Below, piece after piece: positions 1 to 10,308 of a stretch of 64,000 nucleotides of DNA. The notes beneath the pieces were generated by a model. It worked only from the letters and a program-made list of their open reading frames with translations, was not told the origin of the DNA and ran no database searches. Within the stretch, counting starts at the first letter, position 1; each line of letters starts with the position of its first letter. The translations under genes and the position numbers were made by a program. Origin of the DNA: Collybiopsis luxurians FD-317 M1 (taxonomy: Eukaryota; Basidiomycota; Agaricomycetes; Agaricales; Omphalotaceae); NCBI GenBank assembly GCA_000827265.1, contig KN834754.1, positions 1,132,831-1,196,830 on the forward strand, in the 5' to 3' direction.

Positions 1-144
1 TCTCATATATATGCAGAGATTTCAAGGAAGGAGAATCGAGAAGCAAAGAATGGAAAAGTAAATAGATGAAATGCATATTAACCCCCGCCAAAAGAAATTT
101 GGAGAACAAACTGTTCAAAGCTTACCTCAACCCAAACTTTATGC
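1..144. other. 3' flank of the areA-like gene
   Basis: AT-rich sequence downstream of the areA stop codon, probably 3' untranslated region. On the minus strand a good splice donor (GGTAAG, about 121-126) follows the stop, so a 3' UTR intron or an alternative C-terminus running past the window edge is possible. No other gene is seen. Confidence 0.4.
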
Positions 145-3100
145 TCAGGTTGAATCGCCCCGCTTTGCCCCTCCCTGAGCACCACTAGCCCTTCGCTGTC
201 TCTTGATCATCGTGCTTCCGCCCCCCGCTGTTGCACCACCACTACCCGCGGCCGCAACGCTAGCGGCACCTTGGCCCATGCCTACTCGTCCCATTATACC
301 ACCTGCAGCTGAATTTGACTGTGATCGCGGTCTTGAACCTGAGGAAGCCAACTTTGGCAGTCCAGTAGTCGATTTACGGGAACTAGATGAGGGTGCGCCA
401 GAGGCACGATTCCTGTATAAAACATATCGGTATAGCACCAGCAAGGCCATCTCCAGCCGGACATACCTCTTCTTGATAACATCCGTCTTAAGAGACAGTG
501 GACGAACAACACCATGAAGTTTCTGTCAACAGCATTTAGAACCAGTGGGAGGATGTACTACTTTTAAGTGTTACTCACATAAAATAAGCCACAAGCATTA
601 CCTAGAAGAAAAACGATGGATGTAAACGTCGAGCTCACACCACAGTGCAACAGACACTCACATAGCGGCTGCCCTTCAGGATCCCTTCGCCACAGAGGGG
701 TATTTGTCGTTCGACAGTTCGTGCACAGAGTAGGGGTGTCCCCATCTTCTCCACCGGGCTTGCTACTTTTCGCATCCTTCAAAGTCGCATTGGCGTCCAA
801 GTCAGGCGTACTACTTCCACTCCGCAGCGTCTCCCCAACCCCGCTCTTCTTTGCCTTGTCATCTCCCTTGAGTGAGATAAACTTCCGGCCAGCCTTCGTC
901 GAGCCTGTAAATATGCCCGGCCCACCTTCGACCCCACTAGGAGGTGTGCTTGCACTCGACGGCTCAGGAGAAGCACTGCTTCCCGGACCTGGTATATTCG
1001 GGAACGCACTCGAGGGTCCCCATCCATCACTGGACGGACTGGCGTTGTTGTAAACACCACCCCCAGAGCCGGCAAGGATTTGCGTAGGGTCAATATGTGT
1101 AAAAGGTCCATTGGGATTTGATGCTCCAGGCGTAGAGTCGTCTAGTCCAGAATATAGAGGTCCAAGGCTTCCCATGATCGCATAGTCTACCGCTGGAGCT
1201 GTTGCATTATTCATCCCGAGGCTGAGAGCTCCACTGGTCAAATTGTCGATGCCATTGGCAGCACTTAATCTCGCATATCCCTCTGCCATGACAGCCGACG
1301 CACTCGCTGCTGCAGGTGATAGGCCTGAGCCTGCTCCGCTGCTCGAGGATGCATGATGTGAATGACTTCCGCGATTACGATTGGAAAGATGAGAGAGATG
1401 ACCCGGTAAATCACCGGGAGGACTACCAATGTAAGGTGAATGGTGACCTGTCGGAATAGATATTGAAGACCGTGTGGATCCGAACTGCGCACTGGTACCG
1501 GCTTCATCTTCAAAACCTTCGAAACCACCGGCTTCAAACCCCTGTGAGTCGAAGCCGTCACTATTCGTCGCAACCCCGGAGTTCGAATTGTCATCATAGG
1601 AGGGGAACGAAAAGTTAAAAGTTGATGTCGTTGGAAATTGACTTCCCGAACCAGAAACGCCACCAGCTGTCGAATGATCGTTGCCGTCATTGGAGCTCAT
1701 TTGATGGTGTCGATTGGGGAAATGATGTGAAGGAAGTTGGGGCCCAAAGCGGGAAGGAAGGTGAGCGGAATGCATATGGGAATGAGCGGGCAAGGACTGA
1801 GAGACTCCAAAGGCTGCAGCATTTCCAACGTTAAATTGCAAGTCTGTTAAATCGCCTCGAAGAAGTGATTCAGCATGCGGGGTGTCCGCGGGCCTCTTCA
1901 TACCAACCTCGACCGGGCTCAAACCTGAGCGAGGAGACGGACCTGCGGCATTTAATCGCTGAGGACTGAGCGGTCTCCCATTGACCTGATGCCTCCCTAC
2001 CGTACCCGGTGATATCGGGAACATGGAGTCCTTGGAGACCGTATGATCAAAACTCGTTTTTCGTACATGCCTAGGAAAGTCGAAGGAGGGGGGAGGGGAG
2101 TTATAGCGAATTCCGCCTGCGGAAAAGGGGCCCGCAGGTCCAAGACTAAACGGTAAGCCAGAGGTGTTCAGACCAAGGTTCATTTGAGGGTCGTGGTGAG
2201 ACGAATGGGAAGGAATATGCGAATGGTTTGACTGATGAGAATGAGGATGGTGCATGGCGAAGGACGGGAGCGAAGAAGGTGCGAAGGGTGGGGAGTGAAC
2301 GCCCGAGAATTGCTGGTTGGCAAGGCCCGGGAACACGTACCGGTTGTCCGTAGAGGTATCAAAGCCACTCGAGTCTTCATATATCGACCCCATGCCCATG
2401 TTCATACTTCCAGTCATCGAGTTCATACCAGCAAGAGGCGGACTTCTCGTACGAGTTGCTGTTAAGCCAGACATGGGCTTTGTAACCTGCATCGTGTTTG
2501 CGTTGGGAATGGAAGGTGCCAAGGGCGGAAAGCTCATAGACGAACCCAGGTTTGCGATGTCAAAACCAGCGCCATTGACACCAGCAAATGTGGAAGCTGA
2601 GCTAGTGGATTCCGGGGGTCTAGATCGAGACCGCGAGGTGGGCCTCCAGTCCATAGATATACGTGAGCGTGAACGAGAAATGGCACGCCAATCCATCGGA
2701 ATGACTCTGGATCACAAGGTGTAATAAGCACACCAGCACGAGCCGAAGTCGCGCAAATATATGCCACTTACTCGTCATTTGCAGTAGGATTTTCGTCTTG
2801 ATTGGTTCCATCAAAACCGACAACTCTGACTCTATCCTTGCCTTTGTCCTTTCTTCTTCCCCGTTCACTGTCGGTATTAGAGTCCTTTTCCTCGGTTTTG
2901 ACGGGGGAGGATGATTCGGGACGCTGTTTATTCGAAACCGAATGAGATGGGGAGGAGTCAGGCGCCTCCTCCTTACCCTCAGGACTGGATACAGCAGCAG
3001 TAGCAGCATCACCTCTCTTCAAAGCCAAAGCCATCATTCTCCAAGTAAGATTCTCCATGCGGTGTTTATGTGGTAGGCCAGCTTTGGTTCTGGCGTACAT

Positions 3101-3691
3101 CCTCCACACCTGAGTAGCAAGGGGATCTTCTTTGGCGAGTTGGGCAGCTTCATCCGCGACTGAGGATGCGACAGAGGTATCAAGAGAGCCATTGAGTTCG
3201 GGGGAGCCAGACAAACGAGGAGAAGTAGTCTGGGAAACAGAAAAGAGGTCGTCGGAGAATAAATCGGAAAAAGTACCAGTCGATTTGGAATCAGTTGTGG
3301 GAGAATGGTTTGGTGCAGGTTCAAAGTCGAATTTGGACGGACCTGAAGCGGTGGGACCGGAAGGAGCAGCGGCAGGTGACATCCAAAGGGAAGGAGGAAG
3401 GGCTAAAGACGGATTCTTGGAACTCTTAGTCTGGTGGATGTTGGAAGTAGAATCTGAGCGGTGAAAAGTGTTTTTGTTGAACTGAGACCACTGATGATTG
3501 GAATTTTGCTGGACCCCAAGGTCGGTGTCGGGAATGTGCTGCCTGTGAGGTGGTGGACCTAATACGCCGCTTGCATCAAGCTGAGCGAAGATGGCAGGGT
3601 TGAGGGGAGAAGAAAATAAGTTTCCCCAGTCAGAAAACTGGTCCCCTGGCCGTGAATCCATGCTAGTAGTTGGAAAAGAAAAGGAAGACAT
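145..3691 (-). CDS. areA: AreA/Gln3-type GATA nitrogen-regulatory transcription factor
   Basis: Global activator of nitrogen-catabolite genes in fungi. Five exons: 2772-3691, 662-2706, 579-601, 467-522 and 145-412, giving 1103 residues with frame kept at every junction. The N-terminal exon carries the AreA-type conserved block (residues about 190-230, [11 protein letters not shown] then [10 protein letters not shown]). The C-terminal part has one GATA finger, [29 protein letters not shown] and TDVIKKRNR, the class IV AreA/Gln3 form rather than the White Collar type. Between them lies a long Ser/Pro/His-rich region. The finger is spread over four exons, one only 23 nt. The start is the ATG at 3691, since an in-frame TGA lies just upstream; an overlapping upstream ATG exists 10 nt before it. 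The stop at 145 is the first in frame, but a GGTAAG lies 20 nt beyond it, so the 3' end is less sure. Family identity is very likely; regulation is inferred. Confidence 0.88.
579..601 (-). other. areA: 23-nt micro-exon within the GATA finger
   Basis: Flanked by an acceptor ending TTCTAG (minus strand, intron 602-661) and a donor GTGAGT (intron starting at 578). It encodes the CNACGLFY part of the zinc finger, including the third and fourth zinc cysteines. Without it the finger cannot form, so the splice assignment is well supported. Confidence 0.85.
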
Positions 3692-4233
3692 CAGCAATCA
3701 TCTCTTGTAATTAGTACTATGTACAGAGTTACTGACCAAGAGCAAGGATGGATGTATAGATCCAAGGCTAGACGGTCCGATTCACGACTGTCCCCCGGAC
3801 AGCCTTACCTTTACGGAATTTTCTTAAAAAGGAAATTGCCTAGTCTTTCAGCTTCAGGAACACCTTCCACCACAAATTTTTTGAGGTTTTTTTTATTTTA
3901 TTTTATTTTCCCAGTCCATCGACACATCAAATATGGCTCCCCGAGTCCGTTGCTGCGGTCCGCCATTCGAACCGCAAATGCAACATCCGAACGGAAATAC
4001 CACTCGCTACGGTTCTTCCACGATTGAAACCCTTACATGAAACAAACTGCGCTTCCGAGCCGCTGGCTGTCTACAGACCTTGAATTGAGTCAAAATCTGT
4101 CCCCGGTACATCGTAGGAAATATCATGGAGACAAACACAAATCAGTGATCACGTAAGGCAATCAAGGTCAAAGCGTCTCATCGCGATCCTCTCGACTGAT
4201 CCATTCCCCTTTTATGTACTGTATACTGCACAG

Positions 4234-4830
4234 CGATAACGAAATATACTGTTCCTGTTCTCCCTCATCATTATATACACACTAATAGCGTCTCCTTCCG
4301 CCGGCTATCACTATCTTCTATCGATCACGTACTCTAGTAGGCCATGATAAGAGTACAACCAATCTTGAAGCCCTATCTGCCTATAAGCGAGCTCTTTTAA
4401 AGTTTCTCAACGTCTCATCTGCTTCGGAAACACCCCCAAAACTGTCAAAACGCTGTTACCAGGCAAGAGGATAACTGCACCTCGACTACAACACTCAACT
4501 ACTACACACGACTGTCTTTTCTCTGGCAGGCAGTTTAACTGAATACCGGCGAAACACATATATTGTTATCTTCAAAATGAACACCGATACACGGTGTGAT
4601 CATTTTCCTTATCACTTATCGCAAATTCCCTACACATATAAAAAGGCTGCAACACCAACTGTCAGACCACCCTATCCTCTTTCTTACTGGTCCTCCGGGG
4701 CTCGACTCTTCCTTCAGGATATGCTTCCGGTATGACCAGTTATATCTTCACACTCTTTCTTCTATTTAACTTCGAGGTCGGGTGGGGAGATCGGGTGATG
4801 TCGGACAATGGGAGAGATAAGGCCCTATCG
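4234..4830. promoter_or_regulatory. Cluster of GATA-factor motifs upstream of areA
   Basis: By eye, HGATAR motifs (either strand) start at 4234, 4305, 4311, 4318, 4345, 4373, 4566, 4609, 4616, 4815 and 4825: eleven in about 600 bp, against roughly two expected by chance. Three fall within 19 bp (4305-4323), and 4609 and 4616 form a close pair. AreA-family factors bind paired GATA sites, so autoregulation of the adjacent areA gene is a reasonable inference. Binding is not shown by sequence alone. Confidence 0.5.
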
Positions 4831-5228
4831 TCTGTAGAAGGTTGAGGAGAGATCAAAGGGAATTCACATGGATGTCATCGGTACCGGCTTAAAGAGAAGC
4901 GCTGGCTGAGGGTGGAAATTCGAGAAGGGTATATACAAGTACCGGGCAGCGGGTATGACAGACGCAAGCATTGTTCGATTGCAAGTGGGTCAACATGGAA
5001 AAGCTGACGGGAAGCCAGTAGAAGCGAGGTCAAATTGCATTGGGTGGGATGCGCCAAATTTGCCTGGTGTGCGGTTGTTATCTTGTCCCAGAGAAAAAAA
5101 AAAAGTATATGATGGACGTTATTTCTGCGGGCGGGAAGGAAGAAAGAAAGCTCATCACGAAGCATCATTTAGAGGTACCGGCGAAAACTTCTCAGAATTG
5201 GACACAAACTTCTGGACTGTCAAACTGC

Positions 5229-5260
5229 AAAGAAAAAAAAAAAGAAAAAAAAAAAAAGAA
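5229..5260. repeat. 32-nt A/G-only tract
   Basis: Uninterrupted purine run, mostly A, with G at three interior points; it reads as a T/C tract on the minus strand, about 1.5 kb upstream of the areA start. Pyrimidine tracts are common in fungal promoters, but this may be a simple low-complexity run. Confidence 0.6.
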
Positions 5261-5815
5261 CAGAAAGAAGTATGCATGTACGGATGCGCTGCTTTTGCGC
5301 CGGCCTTCCTGGTGTCTGAGGTCCCTCCATCGATTGTTGATGAGTTGCAGACAGGCTCAGGGACTAGGATTCGGCCGCGGAAACAGAATCTTTTAATTGC
5401 GCCATGAATGTATACGGATGCTTCTTTTTCCCTCAATGAAAGGTCTCACCTCTGGCGCATCCATCTCTTCGTGCTTCGCACAAAAGAAGACCTGATGCTA
5501 AGGGACCCGACGACTGCATCCATCGAAAGTAATTTTGCTGCAACGTGCACGGGCTCCGAGTGGAACAAGTTTGTAGCTGGCCATACGAATATCTCTATTC
5601 ATGCTGTACATACGTGAGATTCGAGATCTGGCGTTGATTCCGTTAGCAGCGATTGAGAGAAATACAGTGGTGTTAGCTACAAAACAATAGAATTTCACAG
5701 ACAATCTCAGATAAGTATAATACTATACCGTATACGCGAATAATCCAGCTTCACCTCCGCCACAAAGATAAGCCCAGGTAAAGACGTTTGGACTAAGCAA
5801 AAAAATTTGAATGGA

Positions 5816-7235
5816 TCAGTCCTGTTTCCCTTTTGCTTTGACATTTGACTCTGGTTCATCAATCCAACTCCAAGCGTCTGAAAATTCTCCTCGATAAAGA
5901 GCAGTGATGACAAATGACAAGATGCATGCGGGACTAAAGAACAGGAGCAACAAGAACATGAGCATCGCAAAACAGCATACAATTTACTATCACTTACGAA
6001 AGATAAAGCAGCGCGGGCTGAGCCGCTTTGAAGAAATGCATTACTGACATTGTGGTGACCAATCCGATAATATACGCTACGAAGGCTGCGTAAAAGTAAG
6101 GCTTTCTAAAAGTTGCGCCTGAGTTTCCGGATTTGAGATGAAGGTGATAGTCATAACGCATTGCCAGTGACACGAACGCGCCGGGAATCACCACATCTCC
6201 TAGTCCCAGCATTGTAAAGCCATTTAGATCAGAGAACAATAAGGATTTTGGCCATAACAGTTTGATGGGTATATCTAGCGTGGTCGCCACTGTCACCATC
6301 TGTAATTAAACATTTTCGAGCTCAGACGATCGAGGAGACTCGAGTTTTGCGCAAGTGACCTACCACGGGGGTCCCAAATACCCACCATATGTCGTATAGA
6401 AAAAGGCCCGAAAGGAGAGCAGCACCTGTCTTGAATGAGTCTAGCTTCAATAAACTCAGTGCATTATGAGAAAATGACATGGACAAAACGTCCGTTAGCA
6501 AAGCCGATCTTCGACTGGCAGATGAATATCGATATAGAGCGGACGGTATAACTGAAAATGGTAACAGTAAGACGGATGGAGATCGCCACTTCACAACGAA
6601 TACATCTCAAGTCGTGTTAGTCTGGAATGGTGCATCAAAATATCACACTCACTGGTGTCGCCTTTCTTGACATCAATAGAATAGCGTTCAAAACGTTTCC
6701 ATTGTTCAGTTCCAATCAAATATCGTGCAATAGTCACCGAAGACTGAAGGGGTAAGGTGTAAACTCAGTCAAAATCGTCCGGAGCTTATTCTTACCTTCC
6801 ATACACTCCCTACACCCGCAACAGAGAAATACCATCCTAATAGCCAATTGATCCATTCCTTCCCGAAATACTTTATTACCAAGAAGAGACCAAATAGGAC
6901 TACAGATCCAATCTAATATCATGTCCAAGTCAGAAGGTGAGGCGCGTGGAAGAATGGGAAGTAATATACAATGGGGAATAACCAAGCATCATCCAGAGAA
7001 AGCCGTTCTGGTAATTCTTCCTCGTCATCGTCTTCACTTTCTGCGCCATCTTTTGGAGTTCCTCCCGCACGCTTCTTTGGGTTCTACATTCAGATCAACA
7101 AAGCAAATAGATGATATTCGAAAGCCGCGGACGAACAGGTAAAGAGGCGAATGACCCTGTATAGATGCAGATGCAAGCGAGACTCAATAAACCAACATAG
7201 GACGATAGGAGATCCAGTTCTGTGGTCTTCGACAT
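5816..7235 (-). CDS. Signal peptide peptidase (intramembrane aspartyl protease, A22B)
   Basis: Multi-pass ER membrane protease that cleaves signal peptides and type II membrane segments. Reading the minus strand and removing short introns gives a continuous protein beginning MSKTTELDLLSSYVGLL, with an acidic loop (EDDDEEELPER), then membrane segments. The family's catalytic and structural motifs are all present: YD in LFLYDIWWVFG, GxGD in MLGLGDVVIPG, and the PAL motif in QPALLYLSPAC, whose last residues come from the next exon. The C-terminus is short and lysine-rich, ending KAKGKQD, compatible with a cytosolic ER-retention-like tail. The ATG at 7235 is chosen because it starts the hydrophobic N-terminal segment expected for the family; earlier sequence in other frames is not conserved in type. 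It is transcribed toward areA and lies 328 bp downstream of the GGT gene on the same strand. Confidence 0.9.
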
Positions 7236-7563
7236 TGAAGTTTAGAGGCAAGCCTTCCAAAGTCTTTGACGTGTCTTTTTCATGCCTTTTGACGCCCACT
7301 CTCCCGTGACGAAGCGCCCACTGAATGGATGCAAAACGAGGACCCGAGATACCTCTAGATCTACTGTGTATATATTCGTGTCAAAAAAAAGTAAATCTCA
7401 TCGATCTTCTTGGAAAACAGAGCCCAGGTTGTATGTATGATCTCGGAAATACGCCGTACCTACGAGGAGTATTGACTAAGGACTGGCTCCAAGATGCGTT
7501 ACTTTCCGCATTAACTAGGTCGCCTGACCACAATGATATATTTGTTTTCACGATGCTAGTTGA
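7236..7563. other. Intergenic, SPP promoter / GGT 3' end
   Basis: A 328-bp gap between two minus-strand genes. It should hold the GGT polyadenylation region and the SPP promoter. No distinct motif or ORF of interest was found. Confidence 0.5.
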
Positions 7564-9939
7564 CTAGTAACCAGCTGCAATTCCGTTCTTTCTTGCATCA
7601 CTTACGGCTGACAAGGACGTCTGTCAATTTCTAAAGAACAAAACGTGTCGGTCCACGCACCAAATATCGTGCCATTATCCTGGCGAAGCACGATATTAAT
7701 GACCGCTGCTACTCGGTTAATGTCCAATACTAGTATTAGAAGAGTTAATGCATGTTTCTTGAAAGTTTTGGCCTTTTGGTTCGCTCTTACCAGTTACGTT
7801 GTGCCCTCTTTCTACAAGAGCATCCAGTAGCTCTTTCGGATATGTACTATCCGCTGCAGTGATAGGAGGATATAGCTGATCATGTAGACGTCCGTGCTCA
7901 ACCGCTGAAAGGGCGTTTGTTCCTTTCATGACATGAAGAAATACTTGCAGAAGTGCCGAGAAGATCTGTGAACCGCCAGAGCCACCAGCAGCCAGATAAA
8001 ATGACCCGTCCGCATTTTCTACGACAACAGGAGCGGTGGACGAAAGGGGACGTTTGCCAGGTTCGGGGTAGTTATCTGCAAGGAGCATCGAGATTTCCAT
8101 ACCAGCGATGCTTGCGTTTCGAGATACTCACAAGGGGAAGGCCATAGGCCGAAAGCGTTAGGAGTTCCAGGAACACTGAAGTCATCCATCTACGCCAGTG
8201 TCGATTAGACTTTGTGTGAAAAGATATTGCGAATCTCACCTCATTGTTGAGTATGATACCAGTCTCAGGATCGAGGACCTGAGATGCAAATACAGTGTTG
8301 ATAGTGTCGGTCAGGGCGACTGCCATTCCGTCCTTATCTATGACGGAGACATGGCTCTAGGAAGATTCGAGTTGGTATTTTTTAACTTGAACATTTGTTT
8401 CGATACTTGCCGTTCCATGATCTTCAGGTGCATCGAACAAGGGATGGTAATATTCTGCAGCATGTGTGCGATCCTAGCAACGATTGTCAGTCTAATCTCT
8501 TCCACCGGCGGATAGAAGTTATACATCAGTAAAATTCTTCCGTATGAGATCAGCAAATGCTTTCGTATGTATTTCGTCAATAATCTCAGTGTTATTACGA
8601 AACGCTGGGTCGCTTATACGTGTCCTGAATTAACTGATAAGCTCAGATATAGAGAAAAGGACGCAAAATCATACCGAGCTGCAAATCCAAACTTCAGGGC
8701 TTCTACGAGTCTGTGTGTGTTCAGACCCGTGGCTTCATCAAGGTCGTAAGCTTCCAATAGATTGAGCATGTGCAATAATACTGTAGGTAATTGTCAGTAA
8801 TGTTGCCAGTATAACAAAGTAAAGACGACAGACCTGGGCCAGATGTAGGTGCACCAGGTACATACAATTTTTTGCCTCGATAATTTCCTTCCAAAGCCCT
8901 GTAAACTTTAACAGAGTAGTTTTCGAAATCCGCTTGAGTTATAATGCCGCCAGTAGCTTGAATTTTACGAATGAGAGAGTCGGCGATAGGTCCCTGCGCA
9001 GGAATTGAATGGGCCGAATACAGGAGATTAATTTATTACCTTGTAAAAAGCTTCTGCTCCTTCAGAAGCAATAATTGATAATGTGCGAGATAAATTAGTC
9101 CGATGGATTTGTTCTCCTTGTTTAAGTAAAGCTCCGTGAGGAGCAAATATAGCACTCCAGTCAGGGTTGCTGAGCATCAGTTCTGAAAAGAGCTGCTCCG
9201 AATGTCTGAATAAAGCGAATAGTGGCACGTTCATACTTCATTCGCTTACCTGAATACGTCTCGACAGCTCGACGTCTACTTCCCATTCGCGGGCGAGTTC
9301 CGCAGCCGGCTGAACGATTTGCTTCCAAGGGAGTCGTCCCCACCTCCTGTGGGCCTCAGAGAGACCACGAAGTTCTCCAGGAACGGCGACCGCGAGCCCT
9401 CCGAATACTGACGTATTAGAATGCGGAGGGAACATGGTTGTATTAGCCAACGAAGGAGCAGTCTCTCTAAAATCGACGACGAAAACTTCTGACTGAGAGT
9501 CCGGGTTTGAAGGAGGCACACGAATCGTTAAGAAACCTCCACCGCCGACTCCAGAGCTAATCGTGCTGTCAATATTAAATTGTCTCAGCAAAGACATTAA
9601 GGCTCACGAGAAGCTGTTCACTACCCCAATGCACAAAGTAGAGGCGATAGCAGCATCCAAAGCATTCCCTCCCTCCTTCATAATACGGACGCCTATATCG
9701 GAACATCTAATATTCTCCGAAGATACGGCTGCATTCTGTGCTTCAATGAGGTAGAAGGGATTGCGAAGTCGCGGTTTTGGACGAGTAGTACCGGACGATG
9801 AATGGAAAGAGAGTAGACTAAAGCAGCCAGCAAGACATAGAAGAGCGGCAAGCAATATCCGACTAGCGGACTGTGACCTACGCCTAGGAAGGGATGTAGG
9901 GACAGGCAATGGAAGATCGGAAACTGCCTTCGCCGCCAT
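7564..9939 (-). CDS. Gamma-glutamyltransferase (glutathione hydrolase)
   Basis: Cleaves the gamma-glutamyl bond of glutathione and transfers or hydrolyses it. The N-terminus (MAAKAVSD onward) contains one hydrophobic anchor at residues about 27-47, so the enzyme is predicted type II membrane or secretory. Recognisable family blocks in order: SSENIRCSDIGV, GGNALDAAIAS, SGVGGGGFLTIR, DFRETAP, and the autocatalytic threonine in HGTSHVSV, which becomes the N-terminus of the small subunit. Downstream are ILNNEMDDFS, STAPVVVE and AAGGSGGSQI, and the ending is DARKNGIAAGY. Two features needed care: the intron right after the catalytic Thr codon uses GC-AG ends (8357-8410), and a final intron of about 51 nt brings in the last exon ending in TAG at 7564-7566. 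In yeasts this gene class responds to nitrogen supply, and the areA-like gene is close by, but only one GATA motif (10278) was seen upstream. Confidence 0.9.
8357..8410 (-). other. GC-AG intron in the GGT gene
   Basis: Minus-strand donor GCAAGT directly after the codon for the catalytic threonine; acceptor ends CCTAG; 54 nt. Removing it gives HGTSHVSV in frame. The nearest GT (three bases further in) with the same acceptor destroys the frame and the motif. GCAAGT is the classic context of functional GC donors. Confidence 0.8.
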
Positions 9940-10308
9940 TCCACGAATGATGGCTGGGTTCAGAAAAGGATCCTGGAGGTCCGAGTAAGAGAGAGTCGGG
10001 ACAAAGTTAGTTTATTCATATACCACCGCGTGATGCCAACAAGTATTATGTTAGAGCCGCTGACCATTCTTTTTTTACCCGGGTGCAGGGCAATGGTACT
10101 TACATAGAAAGTGAGATTGTGGTGACTTGTAGATGGTTATGAACGAATCGTCTTGCTACAGTCTTTTATTTCAGCGAAAGAATTTTATGGGTAATTTCCG
10201 AGTACTTAGTTTTTAAGAGACGCGCAAGCGCGCGCTTACACGACACGCGTCTAAGCGCCCGCGGTCAGGTGACATCCTTATCACTGAACGCCATCATTGA
10301 CTCACTGA
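9940..10308. promoter_or_regulatory. Divergent promoter with nested GC palindrome
   Basis: A 369-bp region between the GGT start (minus) and the next start (plus). At 10218-10252 the arms AGACGCG and CGCGTCT enclose a perfect 12-bp palindrome (AAGCGCGCGCTT, 10226-10237). The right arm contains ACGCGT (10245-10250), the sequence of the MluI cell-cycle box bound by MBF-type factors, 59 bp before the start codon of the rightward gene. One GATA motif is at 10278. Cell-cycle control of the rightward gene is only inferred. Confidence 0.45.

Larger units (their letters stand above)
3692..5815. other. Long areA upstream region and SPP 3' flank, no gene seen
   Basis: About 2.1 kb without a convincing coding region. 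The part next to areA (to about 5.2 kb) holds many GATA motifs and a 32-nt purine-only run. The part from about 5.5 to 5.8 kb is the likely 3' flank of the signal peptide peptidase gene. The small ORFs here have no splice support or recognisable sequence. Confidence 0.5.

Noticed and set aside
203..517. 104-codon plus-strand ORF with Pro/Ala-rich sequence
   Set aside because: Lies opposite the C-terminal exons of the areA-like gene; no own motif or splice logic.
5155..5436. Minus-strand ORF with Phe/Leu run
   Set aside because: Made by the A/G-only tract read on the opposite strand; low complexity only.
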